Part shown: positions 19,601 to 28,286 of the stretch, piece by piece
How the letters are laid out: each line of letters begins with the position of its first letter
Position numbering within the stretch: the stretch's first letter is position 1
From: Nitrosospira sp. 56-18
Lineage (GTDB): Bacteria; Pseudomonadota; Gammaproteobacteria; Burkholderiales; Nitrosomonadaceae
Assembly (NCBI GenBank): GCA_001899235.1
Contig: MKVR01000004.1
Span: 1-34,705, forward strand
Length of the DNA: 34,705 nucleotides
Direction of reading: 5' to 3'
The notes under the pieces: generated by a model
The model's input: the letters and a program-made list of their open reading frames with translations, nothing else
What the model was told of the DNA's origin: nothing
Database searches by the model: none
Translations under genes and position numbers: made by a program

Positions 19601-20142
19601 TGCATGAAATCGGCTTTAATCTCTACGCGTCGATGCTCGATGCAGCCGTTTCGTCACTGAAAGAAGGCAAGGAACCCGACATGCAGCACCCGTTGGGAAT
19701 TACCACGGAGATAAATTTGCATGTGCCTGCCCTCTTGCCGGATGATTACTGCAAGGACATACATGAGCGACTGGTACTATACAAACGGATGGCGAATTGC
19801 GGGAGTGATGATCAACTGGACGATATGCAGGGGGAGCTGATCGATCGCTTCGGCTTATTGCCCGAGGCTGCCAGGTCGCTGCTGGATTGCCATAGGCTGC
19901 GCATCGCCGCCAGGCCGCTTGGAATCACGCGCGTTGAAGCCGGCGCTGATGCTATTCAGGTCCATTTTGTTCCCGACCCGCCGGTGGATCCCTTAAGGAT
20001 CGTCGCGCTCATCCAGCGCAACCGCGAATATGAATTCTCCGGACCTGATCGCCTGAAGGTTCGCGCAAGGATGGCAAACGTGGCGGAAAAAGTAAAAAAA
20101 ATAAAGAATTTGATCGCCGAGCTAAGCGGCAAAACTGTCTGA
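16672..20142 (+). CDS. mfd: Transcription-repair coupling factor Mfd
   Basis: Superfamily 2 DNA translocase that removes RNA polymerase stalled at lesions and recruits UvrA. The 1156 residues match the usual ~1150. Visible in order: the UvrB-homology module (LLPDWETLPYDTFSPHQDLISERL; GEYSLRGGLLDLFP), the RNA-polymerase-interacting domain (GDPVVHEQHGIGRYLGL), helicase motif I GDVGFGKTEVALRAAF (634-649), motif II DEEHRFG (739-745), TATPIPRTL, the LLCTTIIETGIDVP motif and QLRGRVGRS, then the C-terminal TRCF domain. The start ATG follows a weak ribosome binding site. recJ is upstream and a diguanylate cyclase gene follows after 146 bp. Confidence 0.97.
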   Translation: MPSSPTIPSQGSIARYPLFDGSGDALALARLAQRTKPLAIIAASALAAQRLLEEIPFFAPELKTSLLPDWETLPYDTFSPHQDLISERLATLYQLMSRTCDVLIVPVTTALYRMPPPKYLAANTFFLERGQVIDLNALRAQMTLGGYTHVTQVISPGEYSLRGGLLDLFPMGSALPYRIDLLDNEIETIRTFDVDTQRSVYPVTQIQMLPAREFPLDEEGRTRFRGKFREKFEGDPSKKRIYKDVSKGIAPPGIEYYLPLFFEHTATLFDYLPQTTLLCLHHELQPTIENFWRDTQSRYQLLRGDNEHPLLPPADLFISADAFFGALKPYPRVEIPSDGTSTLQDGEKWTEQLPSLRIDRRAEHPAGNLAAFVSRFAGASSLPEGRILLLAESLGRRELVADHLNQFGLHPDTCNDYAQFLAGTQPFMLGVGPLHSGFILAGEGMAFVTENELYARHLHGRRERDSRKATAASDAMLRDLSEIKSGDPVVHEQHGIGRYLGLVSMDMGEGMTEFLSLEYAGGDKLYVPVSQLHLIGRYSGAAPEAAPLHKLGSGQWDKAKRKAMLQVRDTAAELLNLYAQRSARPGHAFKLKESDYEAFVDGFGFEETPDQAAAIGAVIEDLTAGKPMDRLICGDVGFGKTEVALRAAFIAVSDGKQVAVLVPTTLLAEQHFQNFSDRFSLIADEWPVRIAELSRFRSPREQTQALAGLATGQIDIVIGTHKLIQKGVKFKNLGLIIIDEEHRFGVRHKEQLKNLRSEVDVLTLTATPIPRTLAMSLEGLRDFSVIATAPQRRLAIKTFVTRFSEGIIREAGLRELKRGGQIYFLHNEVSTIGQMQEKLTRLLPEARVCIAHGQMRERELEHVMKDFYQQRFNLLLCTTIIETGIDVPTANTIIINRADKFGLAQLHQLRGRVGRSHHQAYAYLLIPDGEALGAQARKRLEAIQAMEELGAGFFLAMHDLEIRGAGEVLGESQSGEMHEIGFNLYASMLDAAVSSLKEGKEPDMQHPLGITTEINLHVPALLPDDYCKDIHERLVLYKRMANCGSDDQLDDMQGELIDRFGLLPEAARSLLDCHRLRIAARPLGITRVEAGADAIQVHFVPDPPVDPLRIVALIQRNREYEFSGPDRLKVRARMANVAEKVKKIKNLIAELSGKTV

Positions 20143-20288
20143 TACGAAAAAATGAGAATGTGCGCGGCATCTCAATCACATTCCCCAATGGTAGCGCCTG
20201 TATCCCCCTATTCAAGAGCCATGGCTTGTTACGTCGGCAATCGGTACCGCCTGATCGCCAGCATGGCCCTTCCCGGAAATCGATCCCG

Positions 20289-21938
20289 ATGACACTGCTA
20301 AACAGTATTAAAAGCAAAATCGTCGTGTTTTCCATTCTTGCAACGCTGATACCGTCTCTGGGACTGGGATTGCTCTCATTCCGGCAAAACGAGGCGCTGA
20401 TCTCGGAAACTGTCACAAGGGAGCTGCGTACTCTTGTGAGCGATGCCGATCATGAGATCGAACTCTGGCTCGATAGGCGCATGCATGAAGTACGCGTATC
20501 CTCCACATCAAACGCGGTAATGGACGGACTATCCGCGATAGCGCGGCCTGCCGCAAAACCGCGAGCAGGCTCGGGTGCCGGAAGCATCCAGGCTTTACCC
20601 CACTATTTGCGTTCGGTGAAGGAAAAACTCGACACTCTCCAGGAGCTTACCGTGGTCAATCCTGAAGGGCGGATCATCGCCAGCAGCACGCAGGCGCCCG
20701 TTGCGGTGAAGCTCCCTCAGGAATGGTCCCAGGATGCGCTCACGGATGGTCTCGTGGTTGTGCCGCCGCACTGGGATGAGCAGTACGGTGCCGCAACCCT
20801 CGCTGTCGCGATTCCGGTTTTGTCCTACGACAACCTGGTGCTGGGCGCCCTGGTCGCGGTGCTCGACTTGAGCACGCTGCAACCCCATCTAAAAAGCGCC
20901 ACGAAATCCCCGCCGGGAAATGTGCTCCTGCTCGACGCCGACGGCAAGGTCCTTACCAGCAGTTACGAGGACGGCAAACGGCTGGTCTCCCTGGAAAGCT
21001 CCGTATTCCGCCAGCTAAAAGCGCATCCCGGAGAATCCCTGTTTTTCAAAGGGATGGCCAAAAGGGAAGTTATCGGGCTGGCTGATACGTCATCGGAATT
21101 ACCCATTACCATCCTTGCGGAGCGCGATCGGGGGGAGGTCTACGATGCTTGGGTAAAATGGCGCAATATGTTTCTCGCACTGGTAAGCGGATTGGCAATA
21201 GTGGTTGCCGCAGTGGCTTTTCAGATGGGACGCTCCATAGTGCGCCCGCTTCAAAAGCTTATGGCGGCGGCCGACCGGATTGCGGATGGGGATCTCGAGA
21301 TACGGCTAACAGCGACGCGAAACGATGAACTAGGGCATCTCACCCGGGTATTCAACGAGATGGCAGGCAGGCTGCGCCAGAATCATGCGGAAATCATGGC
21401 GGCAAACCAGGCGATGCAGCAACAGAATCGCGTGCTGGAAACCCTTTCGATCACCGACAGCCTCACCGGCCTGTACAACCGCAGCAAGCTGGATGCGATC
21501 CTCAGCGATCAGCTCGCGCGCTTCAGACGCACGCAGCGGGAATTTACGCTGCTCATGATGGATATCGATCATTTCAAAACACTCAACGATACTTACGGCC
21601 ACCTGACAGGAGATGAGGTTCTTGCCGCTGTAGCGCAAATACTTTCCCAGTCGATCCGCAGCATCGATTACGCTGCACGTTACGGAGGCGACGAGTTCAT
21701 CATTATCCTGGTTGAAACATCGGCTGCGCAGGCATTGAAGACCGCCGAACGCATCTGCAACCAGGTGGAAGGCATGGTTTACAACATCGATGGCTCGTCG
21801 ATAGCGGTAACGGTGAGCATTGGCATCGTCCAGTGCCAGCCCGAGGACGAGACGCCAATCGCGGTTCTCGCCCGTGCAGATATGGCTCTTTACGAAGCGA
21901 AGCGCGCCGGCCGCAACCGCGCCCATTACGGACTATAG
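20289..21938 (+). CDS. Membrane-bound diguanylate cyclase (sensor-HAMP-GGDEF)
   Basis: Makes cyclic di-GMP from two GTP. The 549-residue protein has an N-terminal transmembrane helix (about 11-31), a periplasmic Cache-like sensor of about 260 residues, a second helix (~295-315), a HAMP segment (SIVRPLQKLMAAADRIADGDLEI) and a GGDEF domain (about 385-549). The active site reads YGGDEF near 466, preceded after exactly five residues by RSID, an RxxD inhibitory site. So both catalysis and product feedback should be intact. No EAL domain is present. ATG 20289 (MTLLNSIKSKIVVFS) is preferred over the open extension to 20160. The ligand is unknown. It converges on the next gene with a 10-bp gap. Confidence 0.93.
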   Translation: MTLLNSIKSKIVVFSILATLIPSLGLGLLSFRQNEALISETVTRELRTLVSDADHEIELWLDRRMHEVRVSSTSNAVMDGLSAIARPAAKPRAGSGAGSIQALPHYLRSVKEKLDTLQELTVVNPEGRIIASSTQAPVAVKLPQEWSQDALTDGLVVVPPHWDEQYGAATLAVAIPVLSYDNLVLGALVAVLDLSTLQPHLKSATKSPPGNVLLLDADGKVLTSSYEDGKRLVSLESSVFRQLKAHPGESLFFKGMAKREVIGLADTSSELPITILAERDRGEVYDAWVKWRNMFLALVSGLAIVVAAVAFQMGRSIVRPLQKLMAAADRIADGDLEIRLTATRNDELGHLTRVFNEMAGRLRQNHAEIMAANQAMQQQNRVLETLSITDSLTGLYNRSKLDAILSDQLARFRRTQREFTLLMMDIDHFKTLNDTYGHLTGDEVLAAVAQILSQSIRSIDYAARYGGDEFIIILVETSAAQALKTAERICNQVEGMVYNIDGSSIAVTVSIGIVQCQPEDETPIAVLARADMALYEAKRAGRNRAHYGL

Positions 21939-21948
21939 GAAACCTCCT

Positions 21949-22755
21949 TTACGGTTTTCCGACAACCGCCTCGACCAATGTGTTCAGCACCCAGCCTGAC
22001 CGCCCATCTGCAGTTTGCACCAGCAGCCAATCGCCTCGATAAGCTTCTGACGTAATCAAGGAACCTTTTTGCAGCATGCTCGCCACCATTCCCTCCGGGC
22101 CAGGCTTGTGCCTGAGGTTTGCATTGGCGATAGCACGCATGGGGATGGGAACTTGCAGCGACACCGTCACCTGGCGCGGATCGGAAGCTTTTCGCAACCG
22201 GCTATGCTTTGCCATCTCGATAACCTCTCCAGCTTGTGCCGCCTGATCCATCGCCGCGCCATAGTTATCCTCGGAATAGGAGGTGGCGGCTGCATCCAGC
22301 AAGCGCTTTGCCTGCACACTCAGGCCTTGTTCAGTGGCAGAAAGAGGTGTTGATTTCAAGTTCTCCAGCGCTATTTCTACTTCCGCAATAGTTGATGCCG
22401 CGGCTGGACGCGTAGCCAGCCGGCGAAGCCGCACCTGGGCATAGGCCGCCTGGTTGGTGGTTTCCTGCAAGGTTTTTGCCTGATCCTGCTGACGGGCCTG
22501 TTGCGTCCTGATCTGTGCTTCCTTCTCTGCCAGCAGCTTCTGCAGCCGCTCGATTTCATTCTGCTGCGCTTCTTTTTCCGCCAGCAATTTCTGCAGGCGT
22601 CCTATTTCCTGCTGCTCATCGACGCACAAGGCGGGGAGGATGGTTGGTGCCGGCACTCCAGTCGGGGCGGGCTTCATGATGCTGCTGCACCCCATGACAT
22701 TCAAGCCTACCACGATTGCCACTACCCAGCCTGGCATCCGGCTGATGCAAGCCAT
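21949..22755 (-). CDS. SH3-domain lipoprotein with coiled coil
   Basis: Probably an envelope protein of about 268 residues. A hydrophobic leader (VVAIVVGLNVMGCSS) ends in a Cys that could be a lipobox, although Met at -2 is unusual. A coiled coil follows with a 17-residue duplication (EIGRLQKLLAEKEAQ / EIERLQKLLAEKEAQ). Then comes an alpha-helical section and a C-terminal bacterial SH3 domain (ANLRHKPGPEGMVASMLQKG ... YRGDWLLVQTADGRSGWVL), a fold that often binds peptidoglycan. The start could be ATG 22755 or 22737; the frame opens at 22842. purT lies 164 bp upstream on the same strand. The specific role is unknown. Confidence 0.72.
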   Translation of the reverse strand: MACISRMPGWVVAIVVGLNVMGCSSIMKPAPTGVPAPTILPALCVDEQQEIGRLQKLLAEKEAQQNEIERLQKLLAEKEAQIRTQQARQQDQAKTLQETTNQAAYAQVRLRRLATRPAAASTIAEVEIALENLKSTPLSATEQGLSVQAKRLLDAAATSYSEDNYGAAMDQAAQAGEVIEMAKHSRLRKASDPRQVTVSLQVPIPMRAIANANLRHKPGPEGMVASMLQKGSLITSEAYRGDWLLVQTADGRSGWVLNTLVEAVVGKP

Positions 22756-22919
22756 GCGCGTACTGTATGGCTCACGCCGCTGTATCAACAATCTTCCCAC
22801 CTCGATCCCCTGATCCCGATATCCGCAACAGGCACATGTCATCCTGCAATTCCCGTTTCACTATTCGGCTATATGGTACAACCACGATGGCTCCATTCTG
22901 AAAAACAGCGGCTGCGTAA

Positions 22920-24188
22920 CTATACCAGCCCACCCAGCTCAGGCTCATGTTTCCCGGGCGTTTCATTTTCAAGCAGCGCTTCCTTGATCGGCACTACGCG
23001 GCTTGCAGCAAGCTTGGCACGCGCTCTCGCCTGGGTAGTATCGGCGCCGTTGGCCAGCGCGACGCCCATGCGGCGCCGGACAAATGATTCAGGCTTGCCG
23101 AAGAGACGCAAATCGCTTTGGGGAACACGCAATGCATCATCCACTCCACGAAATGCAATCGCCCGATCCTCCAGTGTTCCGTAGATGACCGCGCTTGCCC
23201 CCGGCGCACGCAAACCCGTGTCTACCGAAAGTCCCAGGATGGCGCGGGCGTGCAGCTCAAACTGGCTCTGGACCTGGCTGCACATCGTTACCATTCCGGT
23301 GTCATGAGGACGCGGGCTGACTTCGCTGAACCATACGTCATTCCCCTTGATAAACAGCTCCACGCCAAAAACACCCCGTCCTCCCAGGTCCGCCGTAACC
23401 TTTTCGGCAATATGGCGCGCACGTTCCAATGCCAATGGCGGCATTGGCTGAGGCTGCCAGCTTTCCACATAATCGCCGTTAACCTGGATATGGCCGATGG
23501 GTTCGCAGAAGTAGGTTTCCGCCTGGCCGGCCGGATTGGCCGCCCGTACCGTAAGCTGGGTGATTTCATAATCAAAAGGAATGAATCCTTCAACGATGAC
23601 TCGTCCCTGGTCTACCCTGCTGCCTCTCCCGGCATAGTGCCAGGCCGCCTCCAGCGCTTCCGGATTATCGACCTTCGATTGCCCCTTGCCGGAAGACGAC
23701 ATGACCGGCTTGACCAGACAAGGGTAGCCGATACCCTTCTCCACGGCCTGCCGTAATTCCTCCAGACTGCTGGCAAAAGCGTAAGGCGAGGTGAGCAAAC
23801 CCAGGGTTTCGGCTGCGAGGCGGCGGATTCCCTCGCGATTCATTGTCAGATGCGCGGCACGCGCGGTCGGTATGACCCGCGCCAGTCCTGCCCGCTCGAC
23901 TTCAATCAGGGCACCGGTATTGATAGCCTCGATTTCCGGCACGATGATGTGAGGCCGCTCCCGCATTATCAGGCCATGCAACGCCTCGCCATCCGTCATA
24001 TCGATGACATGAGCGCGGTGGGCGACCTGATGGCCCGGCGCATCCGGATACCGGTCCACCGCGATGGTTTCGACGCCGAAACGCTGCAGGGCAATGATGA
24101 CCTCCTTGCCGAGCTCGCCGCTGCCCAGCAGCATTACCCGGATAGCGGTGTGACTGAGCGGCGTGCCGAATATATATTGTTCAGCCAT
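22920..24188 (-). CDS. purT: Formate-dependent phosphoribosylglycinamide formyltransferase PurT
   Basis: Converts GAR to formyl-GAR using formate and ATP, the third step of purine synthesis, without folate. This 422-residue ATP-grasp protein shows the N-terminal Rossmann-like region [30 protein letters not shown], the ATP-grasp loop [44 protein letters not shown] and the metal/ATP motif [14 protein letters not shown]. It is about 30 residues longer than E. coli PurT (392), mostly at the C-terminus, which ends in a polar tail. It carries all motifs needed for activity. Whether a folate-dependent PurN also exists cannot be seen here. Confidence 0.96.
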   Translation of the reverse strand: MAEQYIFGTPLSHTAIRVMLLGSGELGKEVIIALQRFGVETIAVDRYPDAPGHQVAHRAHVIDMTDGEALHGLIMRERPHIIVPEIEAINTGALIEVERAGLARVIPTARAAHLTMNREGIRRLAAETLGLLTSPYAFASSLEELRQAVEKGIGYPCLVKPVMSSSGKGQSKVDNPEALEAAWHYAGRGSRVDQGRVIVEGFIPFDYEITQLTVRAANPAGQAETYFCEPIGHIQVNGDYVESWQPQPMPPLALERARHIAEKVTADLGGRGVFGVELFIKGNDVWFSEVSPRPHDTGMVTMCSQVQSQFELHARAILGLSVDTGLRAPGASAVIYGTLEDRAIAFRGVDDALRVPQSDLRLFGKPESFVRRRMGVALANGADTTQARARAKLAASRVVPIKEALLENETPGKHEPELGGLV

Positions 24189-24558
24189 GGGATGAATTCC
24201 TCGTCAATGATTCTTTTAAAGGATACGCCAGAAAATTCCTAATCCTACCGCGACGGCCTCCTGCATGGCTACCGTTATCCCTAGGCCTGGCATTTCGGAG
24301 CTAATGATGGCAGGAAACCAGTGGTGCCGACTGCATGGCATCCGCTGGCGATTGGCAGCGATTACTGGCAAAATACACTCGTCTATCGCTCCGCCATTTT
24401 TTGCCGGCAAGCCAGTGCCAAAGTTCCTGGCACCGAATACATCATTGCCCCTCCTGCCGGCAGGACACGCAATCCTCGAAGGACAACCAACATCCGGCAA
24501 GCCTGCTCGTAGCGAGCAGTGCCAGGAAGCATTTTTAACAACAATTTATCTATCTATT
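24189..24558. other. Divergent intergenic region between purT and serB
   Basis: A 370-bp region with no convincing gene. It contains several inverted repeats: GTGCCA...TGGCAC near 24415-24435, the palindrome CCTGCCGGCAGG, and a perfect 7-bp-stem hairpin CTGCTCG-TAG-CGAGCAG at 24503-24519, followed 16 bases later by a run of T. The last lies 40 bp before serB and may shape its leader. No -35/-10 pair could be fixed. Confidence 0.45.
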
Positions 24559-25389
24559 ATGAATCTCATTATCCAAGGCCTCGATATTGCGAATTACGAT
24601 TTAAGGGAGCTGGCAAAACTCGCCGGCGCTGACCAGATCGAGCGCATTACCGGCGAGGCGTTCCGGCTGAGAAATGCCAGCCGGCACGAACACGTCGCGG
24701 AATATTGCGCCGAAGCTGGGCTGGACTTTGCTTTTGTCGGGGAAGCTGTACGGCTTGCGGATTTCGGGCTGGTGGCAATGGATATGGATTCCACCTTGCT
24801 CGCAATCGAATCGATAGACGAAATAGCGGATATGCAAGGCATCAAGCCGCAAGTGGCGGAGATCACCCAGCGGACCATGCGCGGCGAGATAGTTTTCGCG
24901 GAGAGCCTGCGGCAGCGCACCGCCCTGCTTGCGGGACTGGATCAGCGCGCGCTGCACGAGGTTTACGAAAACCGGGTCCGGCTGAGCCCCGGGGCAGAAA
25001 AAATGCTGCGTGGAATGAAATCCGCCGGACTCAAGACGATGGTCATCTCCGGCGGATTCACATTTTTTACCGACAGGATCAAAACAGATCTTCACTTTGA
25101 CTACACGGCCGCCAACACCCTGGAGATCGTCGATGGCAAACTGACAGGAAAAGTACTAGGGGAAATAATAGGGGCGGGCGGCAAGGCCGTGGCACTGGAA
25201 CAAGTCCGGAACGAGCTTGGATTGAAACGGGAGCAGATCATCGCCATAGGAGATGGCGCGAATGATCTCAGGATGATGGAGGCGGCTGGGGTCAGCATCG
25301 CTTATCACGCCAAGCCCATCGTCCAGGAAAAGGCGACTTACGCACTCAATCACGTCGGCCTGGATGGGGTGCTGAACCTGTTCGCGTAA
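24559..25389 (+). CDS. serB: Phosphoserine phosphatase SerB
   Basis: Last step of serine synthesis, removing phosphate from O-phosphoserine. The 276-residue HAD-superfamily enzyme has the catalytic motif MDMDSTL (nucleophile Asp75, acid Asp77), the serine-substrate cap helix IESIDEIAD, motif II MVISGGF, motif III Lys in the GGKAVALEQV region and GDGANDLRMM. A short N-terminal domain of about 70 residues precedes the catalytic core. The ATG at 24559 fits the family length. The frame stays open upstream to 24265, but that portion has no family character. No good ribosome binding site is visible before the ATG. It stands alone, facing away from purT. Confidence 0.94.
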   Translation: MNLIIQGLDIANYDLRELAKLAGADQIERITGEAFRLRNASRHEHVAEYCAEAGLDFAFVGEAVRLADFGLVAMDMDSTLLAIESIDEIADMQGIKPQVAEITQRTMRGEIVFAESLRQRTALLAGLDQRALHEVYENRVRLSPGAEKMLRGMKSAGLKTMVISGGFTFFTDRIKTDLHFDYTAANTLEIVDGKLTGKVLGEIIGAGGKAVALEQVRNELGLKREQIIAIGDGANDLRMMEAAGVSIAYHAKPIVQEKATYALNHVGLDGVLNLFA

Positions 25390-25467
25390 CTGGCACCGCC
25401 ATCCATTCAATTTTATCGATCCTGCATACGCCGGCCAGGTTTGGAAAATCAGGCTGTCAGGAGGAGA

Positions 25468-25487
25468 AGCGCATCGGGATATGCGCT
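25468..25487. other. Hairpin between the convergent serB and TonB-receptor genes
   Basis: AGCGCAT-CGGGAT-ATGCGCT, a perfect 7-bp stem in the 115-bp convergent gap. No T-run follows on either strand, so it is not a classical terminator. It may still protect or end the two transcripts. Confidence 0.4.
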
Positions 25488-25504
25488 CATTCAATATGCC
25501 ATGC

Positions 25505-28225
25505 TCAATAGCTGAAGGCGGCCTCGACCAGATAAGTGCGTTGCGGATAAGGATGGAATACGAAAGCCTGATCGTTATTGATATTGGTAATACCGAATGA
25601 AACCCGGCTCTTCAGGCCATTCTGCAGCTTGAATCGGTAACTGGTCTTGAAGTCCATGAAGAAGAAGTCGCTTTGCGCGCCGAAAACGTTGTTTACAAAA
25701 TCCTTGTTATCCAGATCGTTGAATGAATCGCTGGTGTAACGCCCGGAGAACGATATGTCCCATGCTTCGGTAGCATTGTAGGTGACAAAGAAGTTGGCAC
25801 GCCAGTGGGGCAGGCGGATGCGCTGCTTGCCGGTGAGATTAAAACTATCTGGTCCCAATGGATTCAGATCGGTTAGAGTGGGAGTGGGCGGGACATGGTT
25901 GGGAGCTGTGAAGTTGATCAACGGTCCCTTGTCCACCTTCGCATTCATCCAGGTCCCGTTGAACATGAAATCAAATTTTGAACCGAAGATGCGGCGCTGG
26001 TCTAAAATCAACTCGACTCCTGTGGTGCTGGTCTGGTCGATATTCTGGAATGAGCTCTGGGTCAACACTCCCGAGGCGCTAAGCACCTGCTGAATTGCAT
26101 CCTTGATATCGTCGCGGAAGGCATTCACGCGGATATAACCGCGCGGCAACCCATATTCCACCATGAAGTTATGGTGCACACCGTTCTCAGGCTTGAGATT
26201 GGCATTCGCTGCAACAATCATCGTCGGGCTGCTGAGCGACTGGAACAGCTCCGCAATGACGGGAAACCGATGCGCCCGGCCGAAGGAATAGCGGATTTTC
26301 CAGGGTCCAGGTTCGTAGCCCAGCGAGACCTTGGGGGAAAGCGCGGATACTGCCCGATCCGGCACTGGGGTGCTTTGAGAGGAACCGCTGCCAACAACAC
26401 CGTTCATGGCTGACCACCACTCCTGGCGAGCGCCCACGGTCACGTCCCAGTTCGGCAGGAAACGATATGCCGATTGGGCAAAAATCGCATGGGTCGAGGT
26501 CTGTCCGTCATTATTCCTGCCGGCTTGCAGCGCTCCCCGGGTCATGGTGGCATAGTCCAGCAAGGAATACTGGCGGAAGCTCAAGGTATACAGGTCAAAG
26601 TGATACCCGCCGAGCAGGGAAATCTTTTCGTTCCCGAATAATGCCGGGGTGCTTATCTTGAGATCGTAATTCAACCAGCTGAACTTCTTGAAATCCTGAA
26701 GCTGGCCCGTACCGTTCCCATCTGAATCAGCGGGATTGAAGAATGCGGTTGCGCGAACATCTTTGAGAACGTCAAAGTGGCTGATGGTGCTATCGATGTT
26801 CCAGTTAGGGGTTAGCGCACCACGAAGTTGCAAGCCGAGATTCAGAGTCTCGCGCTTGTCCGAGCTAAAACCAAATCCCCGGTTAAGGACATCAAATGTC
26901 GAACCATCAAAATTTGCATTAGGCAGTGTCTTCGGCTGAGTTTGAGCAGCATTCTGCGGCCCGCCATAAAATGGCTGCCCTGCATTGTCCTGCAAATAAT
27001 TACGCGGATGATTCTGGTTGCGCGTCCTGTCTTCATAGGCCACCGTGAAAATTGTCTGGAGATCGGAGGTGATATCGTAGCCCAGCTTGCCCTTGAACAA
27101 ATGCGTGTTTACTTTTTCTGGTCCGGTATCGCCGTAAATGATGCTCGGCGTGCCGCGGGTGTCAGGTGTGCGAATCCCGCCGTTGACCGCCGTCGTGCCA
27201 TCGGTAGGTATATGCCCTCCCAGTCCCGTATTGTCGATAAAATAAGTCATGGGATGGCCCTGCGCTTCAAGACGGTTGTAGGACAGGAATACCGTCAGCA
27301 CGTCCTTGATGCGGTTGCCATAGGACACGAATTGCCGGTCACCAATGAATGTTCCCTTATCCGGCCCGTAGAGGTTGTAGGGCTGAATGAAGAGGCTGCT
27401 TTCCATGTAAAATTCCTGCTTGCGCGGCATGCGGGTTTTGATATTGACGACCCCGCCAATGGAATTGCCGCTGTATTCGGCCGAGAAAGGGCCATATACG
27501 ACATCGACCGCATCGATTTCGTTGGGACCGACCAGCGACCAGCGCGGCGCGCCGTTGAATGACGCTTGCAGAAAATTATGCAGCGGCAACCCGTCGGCAT
27601 AAACCATGTTGCGCGCGGTCGAAAACATATCCGCGCCGCGAATGCCGAGAACCCCGTTGGGATCACCGACATAACGCTGGCGGATCTGCAGGCTGGGCTG
27701 GTACTTGAGCACTTCCTCCGTGGTCTGCGCGTTCTGGCGCTCGATCTGGGTGCGCGTGACGCGCGTGGAAGGGGAAGTATAGTGGGAATCGCGCTCCACC
27801 TCCCCGGTTACGACCATTTCCTTGAATATCGTTTCTTTCTGAATCACTGGAGGCGCAACCGCGCCTTTTTCCTTGTCCTTATCTCCCGCTGCGTCCTTTT
27901 CGGCTCCCTCGGCATTAACCTCCTTATCAGCAGGAAGGCGCACGGGAGCAGGCGAAGCGGGCGCCACCTGCTTCAACTCGGCCACGTTTCGCGAAACGAT
28001 GGTAGCCGGAATCTCGTGAATTACCGAATTGCTGCTGCCGGCAGTTGGTTTAGCGCTCCCGGAAGCAAGGTATGAGGCGCTATTGGCGCTGGGAAATGCC
28101 GGGGGCGAAACGTTCGGGTTCCCCTCCGGCGCCGGAACGCTGGATTGCTCCATACTTTCCGCGTTGCATGGTGGAACAAGAAATGTGCAAAGCAAACCCG
28201 CCAAGGCGAGGAAAATGGATTTCAT
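25505..28225 (-). CDS. TonB-dependent outer membrane receptor
   Basis: A 906-residue energised outer-membrane channel. It starts with a signal peptide (MKSIFLALAGLLCTFLVPPCNA), then has an unusually long low-complexity periplasmic extension of about 110 residues rich in Pro, Ser, Ala and Lys/Glu. A TonB-box-like segment (KEMVVTGEVE, about 135-145) precedes the plug domain (TEEVLKYQPSLQIRQR ... GIRGADMF ... VVYGPFSAEYSGNSIGGVVNI), followed by a beta barrel ending in the aromatic TYLVEAAFSY. The substrate is not evident from sequence: siderophore, metal or vitamin are all possible. The Asp-box propeller gene lies upstream on the same strand but 822 bp away, across a repeat-rich gap. Confidence 0.93.
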   Translation of the reverse strand: MKSIFLALAGLLCTFLVPPCNAESMEQSSVPAPEGNPNVSPPAFPSANSASYLASGSAKPTAGSSNSVIHEIPATIVSRNVAELKQVAPASPAPVRLPADKEVNAEGAEKDAAGDKDKEKGAVAPPVIQKETIFKEMVVTGEVERDSHYTSPSTRVTRTQIERQNAQTTEEVLKYQPSLQIRQRYVGDPNGVLGIRGADMFSTARNMVYADGLPLHNFLQASFNGAPRWSLVGPNEIDAVDVVYGPFSAEYSGNSIGGVVNIKTRMPRKQEFYMESSLFIQPYNLYGPDKGTFIGDRQFVSYGNRIKDVLTVFLSYNRLEAQGHPMTYFIDNTGLGGHIPTDGTTAVNGGIRTPDTRGTPSIIYGDTGPEKVNTHLFKGKLGYDITSDLQTIFTVAYEDRTRNQNHPRNYLQDNAGQPFYGGPQNAAQTQPKTLPNANFDGSTFDVLNRGFGFSSDKRETLNLGLQLRGALTPNWNIDSTISHFDVLKDVRATAFFNPADSDGNGTGQLQDFKKFSWLNYDLKISTPALFGNEKISLLGGYHFDLYTLSFRQYSLLDYATMTRGALQAGRNNDGQTSTHAIFAQSAYRFLPNWDVTVGARQEWWSAMNGVVGSGSSQSTPVPDRAVSALSPKVSLGYEPGPWKIRYSFGRAHRFPVIAELFQSLSSPTMIVAANANLKPENGVHHNFMVEYGLPRGYIRVNAFRDDIKDAIQQVLSASGVLTQSSFQNIDQTSTTGVELILDQRRIFGSKFDFMFNGTWMNAKVDKGPLINFTAPNHVPPTPTLTDLNPLGPDSFNLTGKQRIRLPHWRANFFVTYNATEAWDISFSGRYTSDSFNDLDNKDFVNNVFGAQSDFFFMDFKTSYRFKLQNGLKSRVSFGITNINNDQAFVFHPYPQRTYLVEAAFSY

Positions 28226-28286
28226 ATTGTTCTAATGCCTTCGCCTGTCTTTAATTTCTAATAACTACCAGCTTATGGATGCTGTT

